A DNA stretch of 64,000 nt from Streptomyces canus. GTDB lineage: Bacteria; Actinomycetota; Actinomycetes; Streptomycetales; Streptomycetaceae. The notes under the pieces are model-generated. The model searched no databases. It worked only from the letters and a program-made list of their open reading frames with translations, and was not told the origin of the DNA. The stretch is from the NCBI RefSeq assembly GCF_030815415.1, contig NZ_JAUSWW010000001.1:2914001-2978000 (forward strand), given 5' to 3'. The position numbers were made by a program, and so were the translations under genes. Positions within the stretch are counted from its first letter, which is position 1. Every line of letters starts with the position of its first letter. Positions 46,827 through 55,667 of this stretch are shown one piece after another.

Positions 46827-47816
46827 TCAGCAACGCGGAGGGTTGCGGCGCGGCCTGATCGTGGCGTTGGGCAGGGCGGGCGCGGGAAGGCGGCCGCCGG
46901 GAAAGCTCTCGATGGTGCCGAAGCGTTCGGAGGAGGTCTCCCAGTCCTCGCGGGCCTTGGCGATGTCCTCGTGGGTGCGGCCGATGAAGTTCCACCACAT
47001 GACGATCTCCTCCTCGAACGGCGTGCCGCCGAGCAGAATCGCCCGCGCCGGACCGTCCGACTCGTTCGTGAGCGTCAACGCGTCGGCGCCCGGCGGGACA
47101 TAGCCCAGCTCCGCCCGGTGCAGCAGGGTGTCGGCCACACGGACGTCCCCGCTGTCCACGAGAACACCGTGCTCGAACTCGGCGTCCACGGAGAGAGTGA
47201 TCGTCATACCCGGTTCGAGGACGATCTCGGCGCCGAGCAGCGGCGTGAACGTCCGCACCGGGGAGACCTCACCGGCGAGCGAGCCGAGGAAGACCCTGAT
47301 CTCGGCCCCCTGGGTCCGCACCGGACGGGGCGCATGGTGCTGGAAGTCCCGGTCGGCGTTCCGGTGCTCTTCCGGCAGCGCCACCCACAGCTGCACGCCG
47401 TGGACGACGGTCGTGCGCGGGGTGGAGACCTCCGAGTGGGCGATGCCGTATCCGCCGGTCATGAGGTTGATCTCGCCGGGGCGCACCACGGCGTGGGTGC
47501 CGAGCGTGTCGCGGTGCTCGACCTCCCCGCCGAACAGCCAGGTCACCGTCTGCAGCCCGGTGTGCGGGTGCGGCGGCAGCGCCATGCCGCCCCTGTCGGC
47601 GACCTGGTCGGGACCGTAGTGGTCGGCGAAGCACCAGGCTCCGATCAGCGTCCGGTCCCGCTGCGGCAGCGTCCGCCGCACCGTCATCGACCGCGGTCCC
47701 CCCAGGGGCACGTCCCGCGCGGAGAGCACGTCGACCCGAGGCGCCCCGGCCGGCCGTACGTCGTCGACCGGTGCCCCGCATCTCATCACTGCCGACTCGG
47801 CTTCCACGTTGCTCAC
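46827..47816 (-). CDS. Pirin family protein
   Basis: This 329-residue double-cupin protein has the pirin metal-binding N-terminal motif HPHTGLQTVTWLFGGEVEHR and GGYGIAHSEVS. The C-terminal cupin has ILLGGTPFEEEIVMWWNFIG, also typical of the family. Some pirins are quercetin dioxygenases and others modulate pyruvate metabolism (pirin of Serratia inhibits pyruvate dehydrogenase E1), which is suggestive next to a pox gene. The GTG at 47816 has GGGAGG before it. The upstream ATG would start inside the operator. Confidence 0.9.
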   Translation of the reverse strand: MSNVEAESAVMRCGAPVDDVRPAGAPRVDVLSARDVPLGGPRSMTVRRTLPQRDRTLIGAWCFADHYGPDQVADRGGMALPPHPHTGLQTVTWLFGGEVEHRDTLGTHAVVRPGEINLMTGGYGIAHSEVSTPRTTVVHGVQLWVALPEEHRNADRDFQHHAPRPVRTQGAEIRVFLGSLAGEVSPVRTFTPLLGAEIVLEPGMTITLSVDAEFEHGVLVDSGDVRVADTLLHRAELGYVPPGADALTLTNESDGPARAILLGGTPFEEEIVMWWNFIGRTHEDIAKAREDWETSSERFGTIESFPGGRLPAPALPNATIRPRRNPPRC

Positions 47817-47838
47817 CGAGACCACCTCCCACGAATCT

Positions 47839-47854
47839 AGTTGCTGCATCAACT
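47839..47854 (-). promoter_or_regulatory. MarR-type operator-like site (f) before pirin
   Basis: AGTTGCTGCATCAACT is a near-perfect palindrome, 22 bases upstream of the pirin start, at a place where it would overlap the core promoter. Confidence 0.55.
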
Positions 47855-47946
47855 ATCATGCCATGATCGCACAGCCGTCGCCCAGCAGAGCCGCGTGCGA
47901 TAGCCGGCCTCGACCCCTCACAGACGACACGGCACCCCTCCATATA

Positions 47947-47980
47947 TTGATTCAGTCAATATTGACAGAGAATCAGTCAA
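47947..47980 (+). promoter_or_regulatory. Two TTGA/TCAA palindromes before the first citrate synthase
   Basis: TTGATTCAGTCAA (47947-47959) and TTGACAGAGAATCAGTCAA (47962-47980) lie 34-67 bases before the citrate synthase start. The first is close to the TTGATTGAATCAA palindrome before the second citrate synthase gene. Confidence 0.55.
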
Positions 47981-48014
47981 GCATGGACAGTCGAATCAAG
48001 TCCAAGGAGGGAAC

Positions 48015-49181
48015 ATGCCGATCAACCAGACCGGGTCCACCACGGTCAACGTGCCGCGAGGCCTCGCGGGTGTCGTCGTCACCGACACGGCCCTTGGTGA
48101 CGTCAGAGGGCTGGAGGGCTTTTATCACTATCGCCAGTACTCGGCTGTCGACCTCGCGCGGACCCGCGGCTTCGAGGACGTCTGGTACTTGATGGTCCAC
48201 GGCGACCTGCCGGAGGCTGCGCAACTGTCCGCGTTCACGGCGCAGACAGCGGAACTCCGTCGTCTGCCCGAGGACGTGCGCGCCGTACTTCCCGCCCTCG
48301 CCGCGGCGAGCGGCGCTTCCGGCCCGCTCGCCGGTCTACGGACCGCACTGTCCCTGCTCGGGGCCTCGAAGGGGTTCCGGCCGGTGTACGACATCGACGC
48401 CGACCAGCGGCGCGCGGACACGGTCGCGGCCGCGGCCGCCATACCGACGCTGCTGACGGCGCTGTACCGGCTCGGGCAGGGCCTCGAACCGGTGGAACCG
48501 CGGACGGATCTGCCGTACGCCGCGAACTACCTCTACATGCTGACCGGTTCGGAACCGGACGCGGACCGGGCGAGGGCGATCGAGCAGTACTTGATCTCGA
48601 CCATTGACCATGGATTCAACGCATCAACGTTCACGGCGAGAGTGATCGCATCGACCGGGGCGGACGTGGCGGCCGCCCTGGTCGGCGCGGTGGGGGCACT
48701 CTCCGGTCCCCTCCACGGCGGCGCTCCGAGCCGCGCGCTGGACACGCTGGACGCGATCGGCAGCCGGGACCGTATCGACCCGTGGATCAGGCAACACGTC
48801 CTTGCAGGGGACCGCATCATGGGCTTCGGCCACCCTGTCTACCGCACCGAGGATCCCCGTTCCCGCATGCTGCGTGGCATCGCGGAACAGTTCGGCGGCC
48901 CGCTGGTCGACTTCGCGACCGAGGTCGAACAGCGCGTGGAGGCGATCCTGGCGGAGCTCAAGCCCGGCCGTGAACTCCACACCAACGTCGAGTTCTACGC
49001 GGGCGTGGTCATGGAACTGTGCGGCCTTCCACGGCAGATGTTCACCCCGACGTTCGCGGCGGCGCGAGTGGTCGGCTGGGGAGCGAACATCCTCGAACAG
49101 GCAGAGGACTCGAAGATCATCCGTCCCGCGGCGCGGTACGTGGGGCCTGAACCGCCGGTGGCGGTGCCGACGATGGCCTGA
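48015..49181 (+). CDS. Citrate synthase / 2-methylcitrate synthase family protein
   Basis: This 388-residue enzyme condenses oxaloacetate with an acyl-CoA. Active-site histidines lie in SGPLHGGAPS and MGFGHPVYRTEDPRSRMLR. The usual catalytic aspartate position (NVDFY in most enzymes) is a glutamate here: NVEFYAG, E326. CAAGGAGGG precedes the ATG at good spacing. Two palindromes lie upstream. Together with the next gene it forms a citrate synthase paralogue pair in the same direction. Confidence 0.92.
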   Translation: MPINQTGSTTVNVPRGLAGVVVTDTALGDVRGLEGFYHYRQYSAVDLARTRGFEDVWYLMVHGDLPEAAQLSAFTAQTAELRRLPEDVRAVLPALAAASGASGPLAGLRTALSLLGASKGFRPVYDIDADQRRADTVAAAAAIPTLLTALYRLGQGLEPVEPRTDLPYAANYLYMLTGSEPDADRARAIEQYLISTIDHGFNASTFTARVIASTGADVAAALVGAVGALSGPLHGGAPSRALDTLDAIGSRDRIDPWIRQHVLAGDRIMGFGHPVYRTEDPRSRMLRGIAEQFGGPLVDFATEVEQRVEAILAELKPGRELHTNVEFYAGVVMELCGLPRQMFTPTFAAARVVGWGANILEQAEDSKIIRPAARYVGPEPPVAVPTMA

Positions 49182-49239
49182 CATGTCTCCTCCCTGGAAT
49201 GGATTCGCCTGTGCATGGATGACTCAAACGTCGTCACTA

Positions 49240-49252
49240 TTGATTGAATCAA
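49240..49252 (+). promoter_or_regulatory. TTGATT-G-AATCAA palindrome before the second citrate synthase
   Basis: A perfect six-base-arm palindrome lies 29 bases before the start of the HTH-citrate synthase gene. It is a plausible operator and is shared in form with the upstream gene's sites. Confidence 0.6.
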
Positions 49253-49281
49253 CATTCACTCAGCGCCGATACGGTGACCTC

Positions 49282-50535
49282 ATGAGCGATCACGAACCCC
49301 TTCCCGACCTCGAGGGACGGCGGCTGACCACCAAGGAGGCCGCCGAGCTGCTCGGCGTGAAGCCCGAGACCGTCTACGCCTATGTGAGCCGCGGTCAGCT
49401 CGGCAGCCGACGGGTGCCAGGCGGCCGCGGCAGCACCTTCGACGCCAAGGAGGTGCAGGCGCTCGCCCGGCGCAACAGGCGGGACAGCGGCGGGAGTTCG
49501 GGCTCCGGCGGCGAACTGTCCGTGCGGACCCGCATCACGCTCATCGACACGGACCGGTACTACTTCCGGGGCGTCGACGCGACCGAACTGGCCGCGCGCC
49601 ATTCCTACGAGGAGATCGCCGAGTGGCTGTGGACGGGGCGGATGCTTCCCGGCACGGCGTTCACGGCCCCCGACACCTCCGTCTCCGTCGCCCGACGAGC
49701 CGTCGACGCGCTGCCCGAACACACCTCGCCCACCGACCGGTTGCGGGTCGCGGCGATCGCCGCCGCGACCGCGGACCCGCTGCGCTTCGACCTGTCCGAG
49801 AGCGCCGTACTGGGCACCGCGCGCATCCTCATCCCCACCCTCGTCGCCGCCCTGCCACCGGTGCGGATCGGCCACCGCGACGAGGGCTCGCTGGCCGAGC
49901 GCCTGTGGGCGCGGCTCAGCGCGCGCAAGCCCGACGAGGCGTCCCTGCGCGCCCTGGACACCGCTCTGGGCCTGCTCGTCGACCACGACCTGGCCGCCTC
50001 CACCCTCGCCGTGCGGGTCGCCGCCTCGGCCCGCGCACACGCCTACGCGGCCGTCTCCGCCGGGCTCGGCGTGCTCGAGGGCCCGCTGCACGGCGCGGCC
50101 AGCGGGCTCGCCCACCGACTGCTGCTGGACGTGCTCGACCGCGGCGACGCGGGCCCCGTGATCGCGGACGAGCTGCGGGCCGGGCGCCGCATCCCGGGAC
50201 TGGGCCACCGGCTCTACCCGGGCGAGGACCCACGCGCGCGTGCCCTGTTCGGCCTCCTGGAGGAGATCCCCCGCGCGGCACCCGCCCTCGCCGCGGCCCG
50301 CGACGTGGTGGCCACCACCGCCCGCCACACCCCGCTGCACGCCAACGTGGACCTGGCCCTCGCCGTGCTCACCGCCTCCTCCGGGATGCTCGCCACTGCG
50401 GGCGAGACGATCTTCGCTGTCGCCCGTACGGCGGGCTGGATCGCCCACACCCTGGAGGAGTACGGCGAACGCCCGCTGCGCATGCGGCCGAGCGGTCTCT
50501 ACGTAGGCAACAAGCCACCTCAAGCGCTGCCGTAG
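49282..50535 (+). CDS. Citrate synthase with N-terminal MerR-like HTH
   Basis: This 417-residue protein starts with a helix-turn-helix segment, RRLTTKEAAELLGVKPETVY, followed by VSRGQLGSRRVPGGRGSTFD, similar to BldC/excisionase-type HTH domains (residues 12-65). A Gly/Ser linker joins it to a citrate synthase domain. The histidine motifs are GPLHGAAS and GLGHRLYPGEDPR, and the catalytic-Asp position is NVDLALA. The HTH suggests DNA binding or regulation. Related HTH-fused citrate synthases are known in Streptomyces; the activity is not established here. Confidence 0.9.
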   Translation: MSDHEPLPDLEGRRLTTKEAAELLGVKPETVYAYVSRGQLGSRRVPGGRGSTFDAKEVQALARRNRRDSGGSSGSGGELSVRTRITLIDTDRYYFRGVDATELAARHSYEEIAEWLWTGRMLPGTAFTAPDTSVSVARRAVDALPEHTSPTDRLRVAAIAAATADPLRFDLSESAVLGTARILIPTLVAALPPVRIGHRDEGSLAERLWARLSARKPDEASLRALDTALGLLVDHDLAASTLAVRVAASARAHAYAAVSAGLGVLEGPLHGAASGLAHRLLLDVLDRGDAGPVIADELRAGRRIPGLGHRLYPGEDPRARALFGLLEEIPRAAPALAAARDVVATTARHTPLHANVDLALAVLTASSGMLATAGETIFAVARTAGWIAHTLEEYGERPLRMRPSGLYVGNKPPQALP

Positions 50536-50573
50536 CGGGACACCGGCACCGCCGGAAGTCGCCCCGAGCCAAG

Positions 50574-50592
50574 TCAGGTTAGGCTCACCTCT
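50574..50592 (+). promoter_or_regulatory. DmdR-type iron box
   Basis: TCAGGTTAGGCTCACCTCT matches 15 of 19 positions of the iron box consensus TTAGGTTAGGCTAACCTAA. It ends at the base directly before the GTG start, so the gene is probably transcribed without a leader and repressed by DmdR under iron-replete conditions. Confidence 0.8.
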
Positions 50593-51537
50593 GTGAGTAC
50601 GTGTGCATCCGTCTCCCGCGACCTCGACGAGCCCATTTCCGGGACCGCGGCGACCGCGAAGACCTGGCTGCTCCTCGAACAGCCCGGTCCGTGGGGCGCG
50701 CATGCGCTCACCTCGAGCCATCTGGACCCCGCGCTGGGCCGCGCCGTGGAACGGGCGGCGAAGGGCACGGGCGTACGGATTGCGCTCATTCGCCGCCCGG
50801 GGCGGCACGCGGACTGCGGCACACCGTCCGTGCGCCGGGTGTACGCGTCCCACACGGCTCCCGGGAACGTCTGGCTGCACAGCGCCGAGGTCCGCGACCC
50901 ACGGCGCCTGCTCGATCTCGACTTCGCCGCGCTGGGCGCCGGTGACCACGACAGCTTCGGTTCAGCGCTCGACGGACGGCCCCACACAGGTGACCCGCTC
51001 GCCCTCGTCTGCACCAACGGCAAGCGCGACCGCTGCTGCGCACTCCTCGGCCGGCCCCTGGCCGCCGAGCTGTCCGCCTCCGGGGTCGACGGGGTCTGGG
51101 AGGTCACCCATCTGGGTGGACATCGCTTCTCGCCGACGCTGCTCGTCCTGCCGTACGGCTACGCGTACGGCCGGGTCGGGGCCCACGCCGTCAAGGAGAT
51201 CCTGCACAGCGTCCAGGACGGACGGATCGTCGTGGAGGGCTGCCGCGGAGGCTCGGCCTGGGAGCGGCCCGGCCAGGCGGCGGAGCTGGCAGTGCGAACA
51301 GCGGCGGGCGAGTACGCGGCGGACGCGCTGAGCGTCGTACGGATGGACGGCGCGGCTCCGCGCTGGGAGGTGACCGTCGCGCATGTCGACGGACGCCACT
51401 GGCGGGTCGCCGTGGCCCAGAGCGCGTCCCTGCCGCCCCGCGCGGAGAGCTGCGGGACGTCGGTGCTGGGCTCGCCCGCGCGGATGGACGTGGTGGCGGT
51501 GCGCGAGCTGGCACCGTCGACAGCGCTGGCGAGCTGA
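50593..51537 (+). CDS. Sucrase/ferredoxin-like family protein
   Basis: This 314-residue protein starts VSTCASVSRDLDEPISGTAA, as its Streptomyces homologues do. Thioredoxin-like [2Fe-2S] features are the CTNGKRDRCCALLGRPLA cysteine cluster and LGGHRFSPTLLVLPYG. A cysteine pair near the C-terminus (VEGCRGGSAW and SCGTS) is also present. The DUF1501-like ferredoxin group often acts in iron or sulfur metabolism. The iron box at its start shows iron control. The substrate is not known. Confidence 0.87.
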   Translation: MSTCASVSRDLDEPISGTAATAKTWLLLEQPGPWGAHALTSSHLDPALGRAVERAAKGTGVRIALIRRPGRHADCGTPSVRRVYASHTAPGNVWLHSAEVRDPRRLLDLDFAALGAGDHDSFGSALDGRPHTGDPLALVCTNGKRDRCCALLGRPLAAELSASGVDGVWEVTHLGGHRFSPTLLVLPYGYAYGRVGAHAVKEILHSVQDGRIVVEGCRGGSAWERPGQAAELAVRTAAGEYAADALSVVRMDGAAPRWEVTVAHVDGRHWRVAVAQSASLPPRAESCGTSVLGSPARMDVVAVRELAPSTALAS

Positions 51538-51651
51538 CCTGGGCGTACGACTTCCGTGCGATGACGGTCGTACGGCCTCCATGTGTTGATCAAGAGATCC
51601 ACGCCACACACCCCTGCAGCAGCTCGTACCCGTCCGCGTACCGTCATGGGT

Positions 51652-53313
51652 ATGAGCCCCACTCCCCCCGCACGACGCCTCCGCCTCGGTCTGCCGCGGC
51701 GGATGTTCTCGCAGCTGCTGCTGATGCAGCTCGCGATCGCCGCCGGGGTCACGGTGCTCGCGACCGGGCTCTTCCTCGCGCCGCTGAGCGACCAGCTGGA
51801 CGACCAGGCGATGCGCCGGGCCCTCGCGATCGCACAGACGACCGCCGAGCAGCCGCAGATCGCGAAGGACCTGCAGAGCACCTCGCCGTCGGTGAACGGA
51901 CCGGTGCAGGTGGAGGCCGAGCGGATCCGGAGGGCCACCCAGGCCGAGTACGTCGTGATCATGAACACGAGGGGCGTGCGCTGGTCGCACACCGACCCGC
52001 GGCAGATCGGCGGGATCGTCTCCACCGACCCCGCGCGGGCGCTGGCCGGCGAGCAGGTCATGGAGATCGACGACGGCACCCTGGGCCGCTCGGCCCGCGG
52101 CAAGGTGCCGTTGCGCGACAGCGACGGCGACATCATCGGAGCGGTCTCGGTGGGCATCGCGTACGACAGCGTGCGGGCCCGGCTGATCCACGCGATCCCG
52201 GGGCTGCTCGCCTACGCGGGCGGTGCCCTGGCCGTCGGCGCGCTCGCCGCCTGGCTCATCTCCCGGCGGGTCCAGCGGCAGACCCGTGACCTGGCCTTCT
52301 CCGACATCTCGGCGCTGCTCGCGGAGCGCGAGGCGATGCTGCACGGCATCAGGGAGGGGGTCGTCGCGCTGGATCGCAGCGGCCGTATCCGCCTCCTCAA
52401 CGACGAGGCGCGGCGCCTGCTGGGAATCGGCGACGAGGCCGTCGGCCGCTCCCTGGACGAGGCGCTCGGCGAGGGCCGTACGACCGACGTACTGGCCGGC
52501 CGGGTGACCGGCACCGACCTGCTCACGGTGCGCGGCCAGCGGGTCCTGATCGCCAACCGCATGCCCACCGACGACGGCGGCGCCGTCGCCACCCTGCGCG
52601 ACCGCACCGAGCTGGAGCAGCTGGGCAGGGAGCTCGACTCGACGCGCGGTCTGATCGACGCCCTGCGCGCCCAGGACCACGAGCACGCCAATCGGATGCA
52701 CACGGTCCTCGGGTTGCTCGAACTGGAGATGTACGACGACGCCGTGGAGTTCGTCGGAGAGGTGGTCGGCGACCATCGCGCCACCGCGGAGCAGGTCACC
52801 GAGAAGATCAGGGACCCGCTGCTCGCGGCCCTGCTGGTCGGCAAGGCGACCGTCGCGGCGGAGCGCGCGGTCGCGCTGTGGATCTCGGACCGGACCTGGC
52901 TTCCCGATCGGCTGATCGATCCCCGGGGCATCGTCACGGTCGTCGGCAACCTGGTGGACAACGCGCTGGACGCCGTCGCGGGCACACCGCACGCGCGCGT
53001 GGAGGTCGAGTTGCGTGCCGAGGGACGTACGGCCGTTCTCAGGGTGCGTGACACGGGGCCCGGGATCCCCGCGGAACAGCGTGAACTGGTCTTCACCGAG
53101 GGCTGGTCCACGAAGAAGCCGCCGGCACACGGCAAGCGCGGCATCGGGCTCTCCCTGGTGCGCAGGCTTGCCGAACGTCAGGGCGGCAGCGCGGCGGTGA
53201 CCGAGGCCGACGGCGGGGGCGCGGAGTTCACCGTCGTGCTGCCGGAGGCCCTGGCGGGCCCGGGCCTGGAACCGGCGCTCACCGTACCCGCAGTCGTCGA
53301 GGAGGAGTCGTGA
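51652..53313 (+). CDS. Sensor histidine kinase, CitA/DcuS type
   Basis: This 553-residue kinase has TM1 (QLLLMQLAIAAGVTVLATGL), an extracytoplasmic PAS-like sensor (about 45-175), TM2 (GLLAYAGGALAVGALAAWLI) and a cytoplasmic PAS. The CitA-type phospho-His region is RAQDHEHANRMHTVLGLLEL. The ATPase domain shows NLVDNALDAV, DTGPGIP and GKRGIGLSLVRRLA. The family senses extracellular di- or tricarboxylates. It is coupled to its regulator by a one-base stop/start overlap. An ATG two codons upstream (51646) is an alternative start. Confidence 0.9.
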   Translation: MSPTPPARRLRLGLPRRMFSQLLLMQLAIAAGVTVLATGLFLAPLSDQLDDQAMRRALAIAQTTAEQPQIAKDLQSTSPSVNGPVQVEAERIRRATQAEYVVIMNTRGVRWSHTDPRQIGGIVSTDPARALAGEQVMEIDDGTLGRSARGKVPLRDSDGDIIGAVSVGIAYDSVRARLIHAIPGLLAYAGGALAVGALAAWLISRRVQRQTRDLAFSDISALLAEREAMLHGIREGVVALDRSGRIRLLNDEARRLLGIGDEAVGRSLDEALGEGRTTDVLAGRVTGTDLLTVRGQRVLIANRMPTDDGGAVATLRDRTELEQLGRELDSTRGLIDALRAQDHEHANRMHTVLGLLELEMYDDAVEFVGEVVGDHRATAEQVTEKIRDPLLAALLVGKATVAAERAVALWISDRTWLPDRLIDPRGIVTVVGNLVDNALDAVAGTPHARVEVELRAEGRTAVLRVRDTGPGIPAEQRELVFTEGWSTKKPPAHGKRGIGLSLVRRLAERQGGSAAVTEADGGGAEFTVVLPEALAGPGLEPALTVPAVVEEES

Positions 53314-53993
53314 TGATCGAGGTCCTTGTCGTGGACGACGACACGCGTGTCGCGCGGGTCAACGCCGCCTATGTCGAGAAGGTGCCGGGCTTCCATGTGG
53401 CGGGCGAGGCGCACAGTGCGGCGGAGGCGCTGCGCCAGGTGGAGCTGCTGCCCCGGCTCGACCTGGTCCTCATGGACCACTACCTGCCCGACGAGACGGG
53501 TCTGTCGGTCGTCCAGGAGATGCGCCGCCGCGGCCACCAGACCGACGTGATCATGGTGACGGCGGCCCGGGACATCACCACGGTGCAGGCGGCGATGCGG
53601 CAGGGCGCGCTGCAGTACCTGGTCAAGCCGTTCGCCTTCGCCGGCCTGCGCGCCAAGCTGGAGGCGTACGCGGAGCTGCGCCGCACCCTCGACGGCGGCG
53701 GCGAGGCGGAGCAGGCCGAGGTGGACCGCATCTTCGGTGCCCTGTCCGCACCCTCGGAGCCGGACCTGCCCAAAGGCCACTCCCCCACGACCGCGGAGCT
53801 CGTACGGCAGTCCCTGATGAACGCCGAAGGCCCCCTGTCGGCCCAGGAGATCGCCGAACGGACCGGAGTGAGCCGCCAGACCGCTCAGCGCTATCTGAAG
53901 CTCCTGGAACGCACAGGACGCGCCCGCCTCACCCTGAAGTACGGCGACGCGGGCCGCCCGGAACACCGTTACGTGTGGGCGACCCGCGCCTGA
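53313..53993 (+). CDS. Response regulator, CitB/DcuR type
   Basis: This 226-residue regulator has a receiver domain (IEVLVVDDDTRVARVNAAYV, phospho-Asp in LVLMDHYLPDETG, QYLVKPFAFAGLR) and a C-terminal helix-turn-helix, IAERTGVSRQTAQRYLKLLE. I took the ATG at 53313 because GGAGGAG then has normal spacing; a GTG one codon earlier also exists. Together with the kinase it would control carboxylate uptake or use. The acetate/cation symporter gene is the convergent neighbour. Confidence 0.92.
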   Translation: MIEVLVVDDDTRVARVNAAYVEKVPGFHVAGEAHSAAEALRQVELLPRLDLVLMDHYLPDETGLSVVQEMRRRGHQTDVIMVTAARDITTVQAAMRQGALQYLVKPFAFAGLRAKLEAYAELRRTLDGGGEAEQAEVDRIFGALSAPSEPDLPKGHSPTTAELVRQSLMNAEGPLSAQEIAERTGVSRQTAQRYLKLLERTGRARLTLKYGDAGRPEHRYVWATRA

Positions 53994-54036
53994 GAGGGCA
54001 CGGCCCGTGGGGGCGGGGGAAGGGAACCGTGCCCTC
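53994..54036. terminator. Hairpin terminator between convergent genes
   Basis: GAGGGCACGG (53994-54003) pairs with CCGTGCCCTC (54027-54036) over a G-rich loop. It directly follows the regulator stop and lies before the symporter stop. Confidence 0.65.
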
Positions 54037-54074
54037 CCCTCTTACGGATGGCACCCCGTCGTCGTCTCGACGGC

Positions 54075-55667
54075 CTAGGCGGCTCCTGCCCCCGTGAGCG
54101 ACCGCACCTCGGTCTCCGCGTGCTTGGCCTCGCCCGCCACCTCCGCCGAGGTGACCGTGCCGAGCCACCCGGCGAGGAAGCCCAGCGGGATCGAGACGAG
54201 GCCGGGGTTCTGCAACGGGAAGTACTGGAAGTCGACACCCGGGAACAGGGACGCGGGGCTTCCCGACACCACCGGCGACAGCAGCACGAGGACGACGGCC
54301 GGGATCAGCCCGCCGTACACCGCCCACACCGCACCCCGGGTGGTGAAGTCGCGCCAGAACAGCGAGTAGAGCAGCACCGGCAGATTGGCCGACGCGGCGA
54401 CCGCGAAGGCGAGACCCACCAGGAAGGCGACGTTGAGGTCGCGGGCCAGGAGGCCGAGCCCGATCGCCACCACGCCGATACCGACGGCGGCGAGGCGCGC
54501 CACGGCGACCTCGCTGCGGGGCTTCGCGTTCCGTCGCCGCAGCGACACGTACAGGTCGTGAGCCACGGACGCGGAGGAGGCGAGGGTGATCCCGGCGACC
54601 ACCGCGAGGATCGTGGCGAAGGCGATGGCGGCGACGATCGCGAACAGAACCGTTCCGCCTGTGGAGTCCGCGCCTCCGCCCAGGTCGAGGGCCAACAGGG
54701 GCACGGCCGTGTTCCCGGCCGCGTTGGACCCGCGCACCGCTTTCGGCCCCACGATCGCGGCCGCCCCGAAACCGAGGACGATCGTCATCAGATAGAAGCC
54801 GCCGATGAGCCCGATCGACCAGACCACCGAACGGCGTGCCGCCCGCGCCGTGGGCACGGTGTAGAAGCGCGAGAGGATGTGCGGCAGCCCCGCCGTCCCC
54901 AGAACGAGCGCGAGTCCGAGGCTCATGAAATCGAAGCGCGCGGTCCAGTCCTCACCGTACTTGAGCCCGGGCGCCAGGAACTTCTCGCCGTGCCCGCTGC
55001 GTTCGGCCGCGGTGAGCAGCAGCTGGTCGAAATTGCCGTGGAACCGCACCAGAACGAGCACGGTCAGGACGATCGTGCCGCTGAGGAGCAGGACCGCCTT
55101 CACGATCTGGATCCATGTGGTGGCCCGCATCCCTCCCAGCGACACATAGATCACCATGAGCGCGCCCACCCCGATGACCGTCCAGGTCTGCGCCGCCTCG
55201 CTGGTACCGCCGAGCAGCAGGGCGACCAGGCTCCCCGCGCCCACCATCTGCGCCACCAGATACAGAACGGACACCGTGACCGAGGACGTTCCCGCCGCGA
55301 TCCGCACCGGCCGCTCACGCATCCGCGCCGCCACCACGTCGGCCAGCGTGAACCGCCCGCAGTTGCGCACCAGTTCGGCGACCAGGAACAGCACCACCAG
55401 CCATGCCACGAGAAAGCCCACCGAGTAGAGCATCCCGTCGTACCCGAAGAGCGCGATGAGCCCGGAGATGCCCAGGAACGATGCCGCCGACATGTAGTCA
55501 CCCGCGATGGCAAAACCATTCTCCATCGGCGAGAAGAGGCGACCCCCCGCGTAGAACTCCTCCGCCGAACCGTGCCGGTTGCGGCTCACCCACGTCGTGA
55601 TCGCCAGCGTGACCGCGACGAACGCGCTGAACAGCAGTAGCGCCAGTGTCTGATGGTTGCCCGTCAC
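54075..55667 (-). CDS. Cation:acetate/solute symporter (SSS family, ActP-like)
   Basis: This 530-residue Na+/solute symporter of the SSS family has about 13 transmembrane helices. Typical segments are FYAGGRLFSPMENGFAIAGDY, MSAASFLGISGLIALFGYDG, the second half GLPHILSRFYTVPTARAARR and FAVAASANLPVLLYSLFW. ActP proteins take up acetate and related monocarboxylates. The GTG start overlaps the DUF485 stop by four bases (GTGA). A DUF485 partner is the usual arrangement for this transporter. Confidence 0.93.
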   Translation of the reverse strand: MTGNHQTLALLLFSAFVAVTLAITTWVSRNRHGSAEEFYAGGRLFSPMENGFAIAGDYMSAASFLGISGLIALFGYDGMLYSVGFLVAWLVVLFLVAELVRNCGRFTLADVVAARMRERPVRIAAGTSSVTVSVLYLVAQMVGAGSLVALLLGGTSEAAQTWTVIGVGALMVIYVSLGGMRATTWIQIVKAVLLLSGTIVLTVLVLVRFHGNFDQLLLTAAERSGHGEKFLAPGLKYGEDWTARFDFMSLGLALVLGTAGLPHILSRFYTVPTARAARRSVVWSIGLIGGFYLMTIVLGFGAAAIVGPKAVRGSNAAGNTAVPLLALDLGGGADSTGGTVLFAIVAAIAFATILAVVAGITLASSASVAHDLYVSLRRRNAKPRSEVAVARLAAVGIGVVAIGLGLLARDLNVAFLVGLAFAVAASANLPVLLYSLFWRDFTTRGAVWAVYGGLIPAVVLVLLSPVVSGSPASLFPGVDFQYFPLQNPGLVSIPLGFLAGWLGTVTSAEVAGEAKHAETEVRSLTGAGAA

